NCBI GenBank assembly: GCA_030765455.1
Contig: JAVCCM010000170.1
Location: forward strand, 1-37,369
DNA: 37,369 nt
From: Candidatus Electryonea clarkiae
Lineage (GTDB): Bacteria > Electryoneota > Electryoneia > Electryoneales > Electryoneaceae
Direction of reading: 5' to 3'
Under the pieces are notes generated by a model. It saw only the letters and a list, made by a program, of their open reading frames with translations. It was not told the origin of the DNA and made no database searches. Each line of letters begins with the position of its first letter. The stretch's first letter is position 1. Positions 1 through 8,628 of the stretch are shown here, in pieces. A program made the position numbers and the translations under genes.

Positions 1-214
1 CACGTTACAGGTCTGATCTGGTATCGGGCTTCGCGATATTATGCACGCTTACCCACCTGTCCCGCCGTATCAGGTTCGCTTAAGCTGTACACCGTATGCT
101 GCCTATGGCTGCTTCAGACACTGCCGTTGCAAACAACGCCCTTGCCAATCGGAGTTACTTCCCCCAAATCGGGGTGTATTAATAAAAAGGTGTCCACACC
201 ATGCTGGGCACACC
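1..214 (-). other. No protein gene seen; possible structured RNA running off the left edge
   Basis: No convincing coding frame is present. The segment lies directly downstream of tRNA-Ser on the minus strand. In many bacteria tRNA-Ser is followed by the SRP RNA gene and dnaX, and the extreme edge of the minus strand contains CCTGTAAC, which resembles the UGUAA turn of the SRP Alu domain. I could not find the conserved SRP domain IV core (GGAAGNAGC-type tetraloop region), so this is only a guess from synteny. The stretch is richer in G and C than the neighbouring spacers, as structured RNAs often are. Confidence 0.2.
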
Positions 215-243
215 AAAAAAGCCCCCACCTTGTGGCGGGGGCT
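215..243 (-). terminator. Rho-independent terminator of tRNA-Ser
   Basis: On the minus strand a stem AGCCCCC / GGGGGCT closes around a short loop and is followed by six T residues. It begins about 18 bases after the tRNA 3' end, so it should end the tRNA transcript. Confidence 0.85.
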
Positions 244-260
244 AACATCTTAATTCTCAG

Positions 261-347
261 CGGAGAGAGTGGGATTCGAACCCACGTTACGGTTGCCCGT
301 AAACACGCTTTCCAAGCGTGCACCTTCAGCCACTCGGTCACCTCTCC
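261..347 (-). tRNA. tRNA-Ser, anticodon GGA
   Basis: Reading the minus strand, the molecule starts GGAGAGG and its 3' acceptor strand TCTCTCC pairs with it (the last pair is G-U). It has a class II variable arm, a TTCGAATCC T-loop and the anticodon loop CTTGGAAAG with anticodon GGA (decoding UCC/UCU). The discriminator base is G at 261, typical for serine tRNAs. CCA is not encoded, so it must be added by the CCA-adding enzyme. Confidence 0.95.
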
Positions 348-620
348 AAATTATGCACCAGTTGTACCACTCTAATAAGGCGGTGTAAAATAATCGATTG
401 CAATCCATTTCGCAATTATTATTTGGCGCTCTGAGTTGGAGTAGAATCTTATTGGATTATTATTTTGGAATCTTCACAGGAGACTCCTGTTTATAAGAAT
501 CAATCAGTTAATGCGTATCTCGAAAATATTCAATCATGCGTTCAATACGGAATTCATTGATAATACCGGGACATCGAGCTGTCCCGGGCACCCACAATGA
601 GACATTATATTCAAGTGATA
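348..620. other. Intergenic spacer with a perfect 8-bp hairpin
   Basis: No gene seen. At 566-587 CCGGGACA and TGTCCCGG form a perfect stem with a 6-base loop. It lies downstream of leuD on the minus strand and could terminate it, but there is no U-run after the stem. Confidence 0.45.
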
Positions 621-1118
621 CTATATCCCTAATCGTTTTCTTGTGTAGGGGATCAATCCTCCAGCCTTTATAATGCCGAAAAAGAAATCATTGAATGGTG
701 GAAAAGTAAAAACTCCATTCTTACCACGAATCTCACCTTTCTCGAAATCTATCTCTATTTCATCACCATGTTCAAAAGCATTCTGTACTTCGCAGGAGGT
801 GATTAGCGGCAGACCGACATTCACCCCGTTACGGAAATAAATGCGACTGAAAGATGAAGCAATTACAGCTCCGATGCCTTTTACCCGGATGCAAACTGCA
901 GCCTGTTCACGACTGGAACCGCATCCGAAGTTTTTCCCTGCAATGATGACATCGCCGGGTTTTACCTTGCCCACAAAATCCGCATCAAGATCCTCAAGAG
1001 CTTTTTCACCCATTTCAACCGGATCATTTACTGTATATGTGTATTTACCGGGAAAAATAACATCGGTATTGATATCATCTCCATACTTCCAGACATGTCC
1101 TTTTATTACTTTTTCCAT
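621..1118 (-). CDS. leuD: 3-isopropylmalate dehydratase small subunit (LeuD/aconitase swivel family)
   Basis: This 165-residue protein is the swivelling small subunit that pairs with the large [4Fe-4S] subunit encoded just upstream. Together they interconvert 2- and 3-isopropylmalate in leucine synthesis; related subunits act on homoaconitate or methylmalate. The N-terminus has the family signature GDDINTDVIFPGKY, followed by GKNFGCGSSREQA, the substrate-binding GCGSSREQ motif, and then a Gly-rich C-terminus. The reading frame extends further upstream to 1205, but the ATG at 1118 is preferred: it starts at the conserved region, is preceded by AAGAGAGAA and gives the usual length for the archaeal-type short subunit. 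It lies about 130 bases after leuC, with a REPIN-like inverted repeat between the two. Exact substrate (isopropylmalate or homoaconitate) cannot be fixed from sequence alone. Confidence 0.9.
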   Translation of the reverse strand: MEKVIKGHVWKYGDDINTDVIFPGKYTYTVNDPVEMGEKALEDLDADFVGKVKPGDVIIAGKNFGCGSSREQAAVCIRVKGIGAVIASSFSRIYFRNGVNVGLPLITSCEVQNAFEHGDEIEIDFEKGEIRGKNGVFTFPPFNDFFFGIIKAGGLIPYTRKRLGI

Positions 1119-1169
1119 CGTTTTCTCTCTTTTGTACTGCTTTTGCACGTAAAGTAGTTCACAGTAGAA

Positions 1170-1251
1170 GTAGTTCACTTTCGCCGAAAGTGAATCCAAC
1201 GTCAACTACAGTTCCCAAACAACAAATTCACTTTCGGCAAAAATGAACTAC
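1170..1251. repeat. REPIN-like inverted pair of GTAG-tagged palindromes
   Basis: The arm 1170-1195 begins GTAG and contains a palindrome TTCACTTTCG..CGAAAGTGAA. The arm 1226-1251 is its near-perfect reverse complement and ends CTAC. The loop is 30 bases. The outer end overlaps the leuC stop codon. A further partial copy (AGTAGTTCAC) lies at 1152-1161. The layout (GTAG at the hairpin foot, two inverted copies) is that of REP doublets mobilised by REP-associated tyrosine transposases. No such transposase is encoded in this window. Confidence 0.6.
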
Positions 1252-2567
1252 CTGGTAATTACCGGTGAAAGCACGGCATTTGATAATTCTTCATTAATCA
1301 TCTCCCAATCCACCGGTATCTCGCCCGGATCTGATATCTTTCCGGTTACGGCTGTTACTGCAGCAGTGTGTGGACTGGCAAGAAAAACCTCTGATTCCGG
1401 ATTGCCCATCCTGCCCTTGAAATTCCGGTTTGAGGTGGAGAGTGTTTTTTCGCCCGATGCCGGAACACCCATATGATTACCCATGCATGGACCGCATCCC
1501 GGTGTAGCAATTGTACCTCCTGCCGATAAAACAGTATCTATATAGCCAAGCCGCATCGCATCTATCATCACCCTGCTGCTGGCGGGAATTACTATCAGCC
1601 TGGTATCTGAATCGATTTTTCTGTTTCTCAGGACATGGGCAAGGATTGCAAGATCATCAAGGCGGGCATTACTGCAGGAACCTACGAAAACCTGCTCAAC
1701 ATTTTCACCCGATACTTCACTTACCGGCTTGACATTATCAACAGTATGAGGACAGGCGATCATGGGCTCCAGCTCGCCAAGATTCATATCTAAAGTTTCA
1801 ATATACTCGCAGCCTTCATCGGAAAAGACCGGTTCATATTCCCTTTTGGCGATTCCCTTGAGAAAATCATATATAGTTTCATCAGGCGGAACGTAACCCG
1901 CTTTGGCACCCATCTCCACCGCCATGTTACAGAGTGTCAACCGCTCTGAAACGGAGAATTTATGCGCTGCCGAACCGTCAAACTCCACTGCCCGATACAA
2001 AGCGCCGTCAGCCCTGATTTTTCCCATTATCGCCAGGGCGAGGTCCTTTACATAAACTCCGCTATTAAATTGACCGGTAAGTTGAATTCTCATAGTCTCC
2101 GGAACACGGAACCAGATTTTACCGGTTGCCATAATCACAGCCGTTTCGCTCCTGGTCACGCCAGCCGCAAATGCGCCGAATGCGCCATAGGTAGTTGTAT
2201 GGGAATCGCTGCCGGTCATTACCGAACCGGGCAGACAGTGACCATTTTCCGCCAGTACCTGGTGACAGATACCATTGTTGATGTCATAGAAATTCTTAAT
2301 TCCCTGTTTCTTTACAAATTCCCGTATATCTTTATGATTTTGAGCAAAAGTTGCATTCGCCGCCGGTACACAATGATCGAGAACAATAACGTGAATATCC
2401 GGATCGAATAATTTATCGACTCCGATTTTTGCGAATGTTTTCGATATTGCCGCGGTATTATCATGGCTCATGGCAACATCCGGGGTCACCTCCACAATCT
2501 CACCGGGCACCACCTCCGATTTGCCACTATACTTTGCAAGAATTTTTTCAGAAAATGTTTTTGGCAT
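1248..2567 (-). CDS. leuC: 3-isopropylmalate dehydratase large subunit (LeuC/homoaconitase family)
   Basis: This 439-residue aconitase-superfamily subunit binds the catalytic [4Fe-4S] cluster and works with the LeuD-type subunit downstream. Visible family motifs are the N-terminal MSHDNT, DHCVPA, TGSDSHTTTYGAFGAFAAGV, and the cluster ligands in VGSCSNAR and in TPGCGPCMG. The length fits the shorter archaeal/anaerobe-type large subunit (about 420 residues) rather than the longer E. coli form, and this type includes both isopropylmalate and homoaconitate enzymes. The ATG at 2567 is chosen, preceded by TTGGGA; an in-frame TTG lies 12 bases further upstream. All cluster cysteines are present, so the enzyme should be active. 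leuC is first and leuD second on the minus strand. Confidence 0.9.
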   Translation of the reverse strand: MPKTFSEKILAKYSGKSEVVPGEIVEVTPDVAMSHDNTAAISKTFAKIGVDKLFDPDIHVIVLDHCVPAANATFAQNHKDIREFVKKQGIKNFYDINNGICHQVLAENGHCLPGSVMTGSDSHTTTYGAFGAFAAGVTRSETAVIMATGKIWFRVPETMRIQLTGQFNSGVYVKDLALAIMGKIRADGALYRAVEFDGSAAHKFSVSERLTLCNMAVEMGAKAGYVPPDETIYDFLKGIAKREYEPVFSDEGCEYIETLDMNLGELEPMIACPHTVDNVKPVSEVSGENVEQVFVGSCSNARLDDLAILAHVLRNRKIDSDTRLIVIPASSRVMIDAMRLGYIDTVLSAGGTIATPGCGPCMGNHMGVPASGEKTLSTSNRNFKGRMGNPESEVFLASPHTAAVTAVTGKISDPGEIPVDWEMINEELSNAVLSPVITR

Positions 2568-3040
2568 TGCTGATCCCAACTGGTTTTTGTTTCAAACTTA
2601 GATGAAAAATATTTCAGCTCACTGATTCCGAGCTGATTTCCTTGTGAGAAACAGCTTATGGAATCTTTAAAGACCTAAAGAAAGCTAATGTAGTAAAGGG
2701 CAAAACCCATGACAACGCAGTCAATGTCGTTTGCCTCCAATACCCACTATTGATTTCGATATTCAGTATCTCAAACTTGTGTTTTAGTAATGATTTGAAT
2801 ACATTATTATAGTGATATTTTTAAATACCGTATGATGGGAATTGCATGTAAGAATTGATTATGATTCCCCTGCATCCAATAAGCCTAATTTAAAAAGATT
2901 ACAGGATACAAGGATATTCAGGATAAACAGGATTTTCCTTTTGCGACTTTGCGTCTTTGCGCGAAAAAACACACGGTCTGAGAATAGAAATAATTGAGTA
3001 AACCTGGTGCCGGACGAACAAAAATAGTTTGGAGGATGAC
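2568..3040. other. Divergent intergenic region between leuC and a T9SS protein
   Basis: No gene seen. The region is A/T-rich in its middle. It should hold the leuC promoter (minus) and the promoter of the gene at 3041 (plus), but I cannot assign either with confidence. It carries a short tandem repeat (2903-2961), annotated separately. Confidence 0.4.
2903..2961. repeat. Short tandem motifs GGATA and TTTGCGNN
   Basis: GGATA or GGATT recurs at 2904, 2912, 2921 and 2930 (8-9 base spacing). It is followed by three copies of TTTGCGNN at 2940, 2948 and 2956, exactly 8 bases apart. A related TTTGCGNN triplet occurs at 7447-7470, so this is a dispersed extragenic motif. Confidence 0.55.
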
Positions 3041-5833
3041 ATGACTGGAAGCAGAGATTTTACAAACAGGATATTGCTGATACTCTGTACCATTTTCGCA
3101 TTTGTTTGGATAAGTCCCACGCTTGCACACGCCCAACGTCTCTGGGGTGATAACGGGACCGTTGTTTACTCCTATGATTCTTACTCTATCTACCCGCCAA
3201 TCATAGAATTACATTCAGGCGGGCATTCATTGATTGTGAATAATAACAACAACATGTTGCCGGACTTGACAAGCCGGTATGTTGAAGCCCGGTTTGACGA
3301 ATCCGGAGAGCTTGTTGCAACTAATCGTTTTCCATCGGATATCGTAGGATATGGGAGTGTTCCCAAGAGTATTGAATCTCCTGATGGGGGGCTTTTAGTT
3401 AGTTTCACCGGTGCTGATGGAATTACTGTTGCGAAGCTGGATGAGCAGTTGGATGTTGTTTGGATTTCTGAAATTGAGAATGAACGCGGCTACCCATATT
3501 TTATTGAAATGTATGAGTATAATGACCAGGTAATAGTTATTTACAGAATGCTAAATATTGAAGATCAGTATGATCTACTGGCTGCATGGATAGATATGGA
3601 TGATGGTAATATAAACTCCATTACTCTTGAGCAAAATAGCAGCTCCTATACAAAATGCATATACAGGATAACTGATAATGATTCACTTAAACTGGTGCCA
3701 TTGAGCTATTCAATGTCAAGTGAATTACACATCTATACACTCGCATTTAATGATACGGCTTTTTCCAGCACATCTTTTGAAATAGAAGGTGGCTATTCTC
3801 ATCATGATTTCTGGTATCACGAAGATAATCTTGTAGAGCTGACATTTGATTATCACAACGATGCCGCAGATTCACTTCTATTGAAAATTTATGACGAGTC
3901 CGGCGATATACTGTCATACAGCTTTCTTGGTCATTATTTTTCAAGTGACTATAGAATTAGCAAGTCAGGTGAATATTTCTGGAACTTTATTCAGGGTGAA
4001 AATTACCGAATTATCCTTTATGAAATTTCCGAAACCGGAGTAAATCAACTCTGGGAAGGTGAAATTGAAAATTATTTATTTATGAAAACAGTTGATTCAG
4101 ACGGAAATCTGATTGCTGGATTTCAAAGCAATGATGAATTTCGTGTTCTTCGTTATTCTAATGATGGAAGATTGACCTGGAATACAATTCACAATCGTTT
4201 GAATGGATATTTCTCGGACTGGGGGCAATTTAATGTTTCTCACGTCTGGCAGGGAGACACCCTCTACTGTTATCATACACAGCATGACAACAGGTTTAGC
4301 ATAAATACTGAGAATGGAGATTTTGTCGCTGAGGATTTCAATCTCCTTGATTTTAATGAACAATATATTAGTAGCCTGACCCTTACTCCCTCTGTCGATG
4401 AGCAAGTATGGTTGACCTGGATAAGTTATGATCGAAATAGCGAAAATATTCCAGCTCCAGGTGAGCGGTTATTAAATATTAAATCAATCGATGCTTTTGG
4501 TGAGTATGGTCATCAGGAGGAATTATTCACTGTCCAGGATAGCGGACAGTATTCATTATTTTGCCCCTCAAGTGACGGCGGGCTATGGCTTGTTGGTGAT
4601 TTAATGCAACAATTGGATTCAAACGGTCAACCTGTATTCGATGAACCCATTGAACCACCATACAACGATTCAGAAAACCTTATAATTCATCATTTCAGAC
4701 CGGATATTGGTGAATCACCTTACCCGATGATCATTAGCGCAACAGGCAGAGGGACTGATATGATATACGTTAACGATCAGGGGCAAAGAACCGGCGCTGT
4801 ACTCGATATGCCTCGACCAGTTGATCGTTTTTACGAATCCATTCAGGATGACAGTGTCATAGTGCAGACCTGGAGAAGAGGAGCCTATGCAGACGCAATG
4901 GTTTTAGCCGCTATAGACCTTGAAACAGACGACCTCATATTCTTTGTTGACCATCTTCGCGGCGCCATAATCGGTATGGCGGTTGACAATGATCAGATCC
5001 TGGCTGTTCACTGGTATGATGAATCCTTATGGCTCAGAAAATATTCACGTGAAAACGGCGATATCATCGAGGTAATCGAAATTGCATCGGATGTAAATTC
5101 TCATTATGGTGATAGGCGTGATCCGGATCTGCTAATCGGAATTTATGCCGAAGTATTGTTCCATGATGAAGAAATTACTCTTGCATATCTTTCGCTTGCT
5201 AATAATATCTGGATGGTCGAACGGATGGATTTTGATGGTGAACCGGTTACTGAAACATTTCCGACTAATTATGTTTACTCACTTTTACCTGCTGCGGATG
5301 AAGGAGTCTGGCTCAATCGGAGTCAATACGGGATCATACTTTTCGATGCAAACCTGGAATTAGCTGATGGCTTCGAACGTGGTGTTGACTGGAACCTGGA
5401 AGATAACAGGTATTATTCTTACACTGAAGTAATTGTCAGCCCTTACGGTGAGTTGATTGGAGCCGGGCGAGATCAAACAAACATTCATTTGCAACGTTTG
5501 GAAGGACTGCTGCCATCGGTTGATGTACCTTCAGAAAAAATCATAATTCAACCTGCAAACTTTGAACTTTCAGCAGCCTGGCCCAATCCGTTTAATATGT
5601 CAACACGGCTCACGTATTCCATCCCGCAAACCGGGAATATAACGTTGAAGGTATTCGATGTCCTGGGGAGGGAAGTAGTCAATCTCTACAGTGGTTTTAA
5701 ACAATCCGGACAATACAATATCCTGTGGAACGGCACTAACTCGAACGGGATTAATATTGCATCCGGGCAATATTTCATCAGTTTAAAAACTGGTAATCAG
5801 CAAATAGTAAGACAGGTTGTTATCGTTAGATAG
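3041..5833 (+). CDS. Large secreted protein with T9SS C-terminal sorting domain
   Basis: This 930-residue protein should be exported by Sec and then sent across the outer membrane by the type IX secretion system. An N-terminal signal peptide (hydrophobic ILLILCTIFAFVWI, then PTLAHA cleavage) is followed by about 800 residues of beta-rich sequence with many Asp/Asn/Tyr and repeated D-x-D/G turns, probably one or more beta-propellers; I recognise no named catalytic domain. The last 80 residues are a typical sorting domain: AAWPNPFNMSTRL, then VFDVLGREV, SGQY and a final basic stretch ending VIVR. The ATG at 3041 is chosen because GGAGG stands 5 bases upstream; the frame is open a little further back. 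Function beyond secretion and possible surface or adhesive or polymer-binding role is unknown. Confidence 0.85.
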   Translation: MTGSRDFTNRILLILCTIFAFVWISPTLAHAQRLWGDNGTVVYSYDSYSIYPPIIELHSGGHSLIVNNNNNMLPDLTSRYVEARFDESGELVATNRFPSDIVGYGSVPKSIESPDGGLLVSFTGADGITVAKLDEQLDVVWISEIENERGYPYFIEMYEYNDQVIVIYRMLNIEDQYDLLAAWIDMDDGNINSITLEQNSSSYTKCIYRITDNDSLKLVPLSYSMSSELHIYTLAFNDTAFSSTSFEIEGGYSHHDFWYHEDNLVELTFDYHNDAADSLLLKIYDESGDILSYSFLGHYFSSDYRISKSGEYFWNFIQGENYRIILYEISETGVNQLWEGEIENYLFMKTVDSDGNLIAGFQSNDEFRVLRYSNDGRLTWNTIHNRLNGYFSDWGQFNVSHVWQGDTLYCYHTQHDNRFSINTENGDFVAEDFNLLDFNEQYISSLTLTPSVDEQVWLTWISYDRNSENIPAPGERLLNIKSIDAFGEYGHQEELFTVQDSGQYSLFCPSSDGGLWLVGDLMQQLDSNGQPVFDEPIEPPYNDSENLIIHHFRPDIGESPYPMIISATGRGTDMIYVNDQGQRTGAVLDMPRPVDRFYESIQDDSVIVQTWRRGAYADAMVLAAIDLETDDLIFFVDHLRGAIIGMAVDNDQILAVHWYDESLWLRKYSRENGDIIEVIEIASDVNSHYGDRRDPDLLIGIYAEVLFHDEEITLAYLSLANNIWMVERMDFDGEPVTETFPTNYVYSLLPAADEGVWLNRSQYGIILFDANLELADGFERGVDWNLEDNRYYSYTEVIVSPYGELIGAGRDQTNIHLQRLEGLLPSVDVPSEKIIIQPANFELSAAWPNPFNMSTRLTYSIPQTGNITLKVFDVLGREVVNLYSGFKQSGQYNILWNGTNSNGINIASGQYFISLKTGNQQIVRQVVIVR

Positions 5834-5892
5834 AGTTTCAAAAAAGAATAGCACATAAAAGTAATTCTTTTAATTATTTACATCTCATTTAT

Positions 5893-6798
5893 ATGAACAT
5901 TCTAATCAGTGGCAGCAGTGGATTAGTCGGATCAGCACTAATAAAGAGATTATCCAAAGAAGGATATTCAATTCGTAAGCTGGTCAGGTATCCTCCAAGC
6001 AATCCAGATGAAATTCAATGGTCACCTTATTCAGGAGTAAAAAATCCTGAATTGCTTGAAGGAACCGACACTGTCATACATTTAGCAGGTGCGAATCTTA
6101 CTGGTAAGCGTTGGTCAAACAAATGGAAAAACGTATTATATGACAGCCGGATATTGGGAACCCGCAGCTTATGTGAATCGATCTCCAAGTTGAAAATTCC
6201 ACCGAAACTTCTCATCTCATCATCTGCAGTGGGTTATTACGGCAATTGCAGGAACACAACACCCACTGAAGAAAATGATAATGGTACAGGATTCCTGGCA
6301 AACCTATGCTATGATTGGGAGAAAGCGACTACCTCCGCAGAAAATGCAGGCATCAGGGTAATCAAACTGCGAACAGGTTTGGTAATTTCTCCTCTCGGTG
6401 GAGTATTGAGTAGAATGCTTCCGATGTTTAGAATTGGACTTGGCGGAAAAATCGGTGACGGTAAACAATTCATGAGTTGGATCAGTATAGATGATCTTAC
6501 GGAACTTATTTTCTTTTGTATCAATACTGAATCGGTTTCGGGTCCTATCAATACCGTTGCGCCTGTTCCGGTTACAAATTCAGATTTCACAAAAATTTTA
6601 ACCAATATCCTGCATAGGCCGGCTCCATTCACAATACCAAAATTTGCTCTCAGACTTGCCTTTGGGGAGATGGCAGATGAAACTTTACTCAGCAGTCAGA
6701 GAGTAATACCTGAAAAGATTATGAGTGAAGGATTCAAATTCACTTTTCAGAATCTCAAAGAGGCGATAATGGATATATTTTTTGATGAGTCCAGTTAG
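5893..6798 (+). CDS. TIGR01777-family NAD(P)-dependent epimerase-like protein
   Basis: This 301-residue cytosolic protein has an atypical short-chain dehydrogenase/epimerase fold. The N-terminus MNILISGSSGLVGSAL carries the GxxGxxG dinucleotide-binding loop. It is followed by the family-typical segment AGANLTGKRWSNKWK, the SSAVGYYG motif with YYG tyrosine, RTGLVISPLGG, and a C-terminal DUF1731-like tail (FALRLAFGEMADETLLSSQRV). Length matches the family (about 300). Members include E. coli YfcH and chloroplast SulA-like proteins; their substrate is not established. It starts 59 bases after the preceding gene, and no strong ribosome binding site is visible. It may be co-transcribed with the peroxiredoxin 80 bases downstream. 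Confidence 0.85.
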   Translation: MNILISGSSGLVGSALIKRLSKEGYSIRKLVRYPPSNPDEIQWSPYSGVKNPELLEGTDTVIHLAGANLTGKRWSNKWKNVLYDSRILGTRSLCESISKLKIPPKLLISSSAVGYYGNCRNTTPTEENDNGTGFLANLCYDWEKATTSAENAGIRVIKLRTGLVISPLGGVLSRMLPMFRIGLGGKIGDGKQFMSWISIDDLTELIFFCINTESVSGPINTVAPVPVTNSDFTKILTNILHRPAPFTIPKFALRLAFGEMADETLLSSQRVIPEKIMSEGFKFTFQNLKEAIMDIFFDESS

Positions 6799-6878
6799 CT
6801 TAAGATCCGACAAACAACTTGAGCTCATAATCTGTTGAAAATTCCATAGAAAAATTATACCAGATACAAGGAGTAAAA

Positions 6879-7346
6879 ATGCCGAATGTTAGTGATAAAG
6901 CACCAGATTTTAGACTTCTGAATCAGAGAGATGATACAGTCAGCTTGAAAGATTTCAAGGGGAAATGGGTGGTATTGTATTTCTATCCCAAAGATAACAC
7001 ATCCGGATGCACTATTGAGGCAAAGGAATTTACCGGTTGCAGGCCTGATATTGAAGGTATGAACGCTGTCATTCTCGGTGTCAGTCCTGATTCCATAAAG
7101 AGCCACAACAGGTTCATAGAAAAGCAGGAACTTGGGATTGATCTTCTCAGCGATCCTGATCATGAAGCTTTGGAAGCATACGGAGCCTGGGGTTTGAAGA
7201 AAATGGCAGGCAGGGAATACATGGGTGTTTTCCGCAGCACTTTCATTATTGATCCTGATGGAAAAATTGCCGCTCAATGGCTCAAGGTCAGGGTTAAAGG
7301 CCATGTGGATGCGGTCAGAGCTAAATTGAGTGAATTACAGAGATAG
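6879..7346 (+). CDS. bcp: Thioredoxin-dependent peroxiredoxin, Bcp/PrxQ type
   Basis: This 155-residue cytosolic peroxiredoxin reduces H2O2 and organic peroxides with electrons from thioredoxin. The N-terminus shows GDKAPDF-like APDF, then LYFYPKDNTSGCTIEA with peroxidatic Cys44. The usual PrxQ resolving Cys five residues later is Lys49 here, but Cys54 lies nearby and could act as an alternative; otherwise it is a 1-Cys enzyme. The active-site Pro of TPGCT is Ser (TSGCT), a mild change. FRSTFIIDPDGKI is the conserved C-terminal strand. An AAGGAG ribosome binding site at 6869 fixes the start. Reductant could be the thioredoxin encoded at 8629-8943. Confidence 0.88.
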   Translation: MPNVSDKAPDFRLLNQRDDTVSLKDFKGKWVVLYFYPKDNTSGCTIEAKEFTGCRPDIEGMNAVILGVSPDSIKSHNRFIEKQELGIDLLSDPDHEALEAYGAWGLKKMAGREYMGVFRSTFIIDPDGKIAAQWLKVRVKGHVDAVRAKLSELQR

Positions 7347-7446
7347 AAAAGCAATTAAGAATTATGAATTAAGAATTAAGAATTGCAAACAGAAATATTT
7401 TGAAACATTTCGATAAATTAATCTGATAGAGTTTTAGAGATTCAAC

Positions 7447-7470
7447 TTTGCGTCTTTGCGCCTTTGCGTG
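7447..7470. repeat. TTTGCGNN octamer, three copies
   Basis: TTTGCG recurs at 7447, 7455 and 7463 with exact 8-base period. It matches the triplet at 2940-2961 and lies in the convergent spacer between the peroxiredoxin and TlpA-like genes. Confidence 0.55.
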
Positions 7471-7579
7471 AGAAATTGACAACTAACAAATATGAGAACT
7501 TGACATAAAAAAACCGAATACCAAGATATCCGGGTGAAACAATATGTTTGTCAGAAGTGAAATGTATTCTATTCCAGCG

Positions 7580-8107
7580 CTACTCTTTCAGTAATGGCAA
7601 AATCTTTCCTTCCCAGCCGGCTTTATCTTTATAACCTACGTGCTGATGCCTGATTAAACCTTTACGGTCAACAATAAATGTAAAGGGAATTCCTCCACGG
7701 TCAGCCGGAGGCAGGTAACCCTGGTAAGCGCTGCTGGTCTTTTCGTCAGTCATGGCAACGGTGTAATTTACATCATTCTTTTTGATCCAGTCTTTCACAA
7801 TCTGCGAACCGCCACGATCTGCACTGATGCCCAAGATAACCAATCCGGCTTCTCCATGGTCCTTGACCATTTCCACAAAATGTGGAATCTCAGCCCGGCA
7901 TGGCGGACACCATGTCGCCCAGAAATTTACCAGTACTACTTTCCCTGCATAATCGGAAAGTTTAACTGTTTTTCCATCAAGATCTTCAAGTACAAAATCC
8001 AATGGTTTATCACCAACATCTGCATATGCCGGATTAGACAATAAAGCCAATGTCAACACCAGGCTAAGGGCAGATAACTGTACCATATTTCGTCTTATTG
8101 TATTCAT
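7580..8107 (-). CDS. Secreted TlpA/ResA-like thiol-disulfide oxidoreductase
   Basis: This 175-residue periplasmic thioredoxin-fold protein has a cleavable signal peptide (SALSLVLTLALLSNPAYA) and then an AhpC/TSA-Redoxin fold: VLEDLDGKTVKLSDYAGKVV, VNFWATWCPPCRAEIP with CxxC at Cys67/Cys70, and GGIPFTFIVDRKG with the cis-Pro loop. ResA/TlpA/CcmG proteins reduce apocytochrome CxxCH cysteines before haem attachment or act in related thiol reduction. Given the many c-type haem sites encoded 3-9 kb away, a role in cytochrome maturation is a reasonable inference. The ATG at 8107 is chosen because AGAAGAAG precedes it and it gives a clean signal peptide; two in-frame ATGs lie upstream. Confidence 0.85.
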   Translation of the reverse strand: MNTIRRNMVQLSALSLVLTLALLSNPAYADVGDKPLDFVLEDLDGKTVKLSDYAGKVVLVNFWATWCPPCRAEIPHFVEMVKDHGEAGLVILGISADRGGSQIVKDWIKKNDVNYTVAMTDEKTSSAYQGYLPPADRGGIPFTFIVDRKGLIRHQHVGYKDKAGWEGKILPLLKE

Positions 8108-8287
8108 TTTCTTCTTCTGCTCCATTACAAACAAAAACTTCAATTGATTAGTGAGTGCATCTTAATAAAGAATTAGATGCTTGGTTCAAAAAAAAGATGT
8201 GCTATATGCATCAGGGTAATACAACGCTCAAATACTGAATATTTCTTTAAAAAATTAATTGCAGAGATCAAGTTATTTATAAAAGCT

Positions 8288-8602
8288 TCAGATTGATCCT
8301 TTAGCTTTCACACGGGATTTGTTATCGCTTTTCGGTGCACTTTTGCCTGGTTTATTTTCACTCTTACTTTTATAGCCGGTGCAACCATGACCGTAATCGC
8401 CGGAGCTTTTGGCTTTTGCCCCACAACTATAGTTTGAGCCGTCGAATGCACCACATTGTTTACCCGAATCCAGATCAGCAGTTTTTACATAACTATTATT
8501 GTCAATACTGTTTCCTGCGATTACTACAACCGAAACCATCAATAATGCTATGATTGCCACTGGAATTACACCTTGTGCTCCAAATAAATGCTTTCGCATC
8601 AT
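8288..8602 (-). CDS. Small exported or membrane-anchored protein with three cysteines
   Basis: I do not recognise this 104-residue protein. It has an N-terminal hydrophobic helix (VIPVAIIALLMVSVVVIAG) that acts as a signal anchor or signal peptide. The following polar part has three cysteines (QCGAF, YSCGAK, GCTGY) and then a strongly basic, Lys/Ser-rich tail. An AGGAG site sits just before the tandem ATGATG start. It sits 26 bases after thioredoxin and 180 bases before the TlpA-like gene, all on the minus strand, so a role as a redox partner or substrate of these is possible, but not shown. Confidence 0.7.
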   Translation of the reverse strand: MMRKHLFGAQGVIPVAIIALLMVSVVVIAGNSIDNNSYVKTADLDSGKQCGAFDGSNYSCGAKAKSSGDYGHGCTGYKSKSENKPGKSAPKSDNKSRVKAKGSI

Positions 8603-8628
8603 TTACTCCTTTAAAAAAATATTTCGGT

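Noticed and set aside
127..375. Short open frames across the tRNA-Ser region on both strands
   Set aside because: They overlap the tRNA and its terminator and show no protein-like features.
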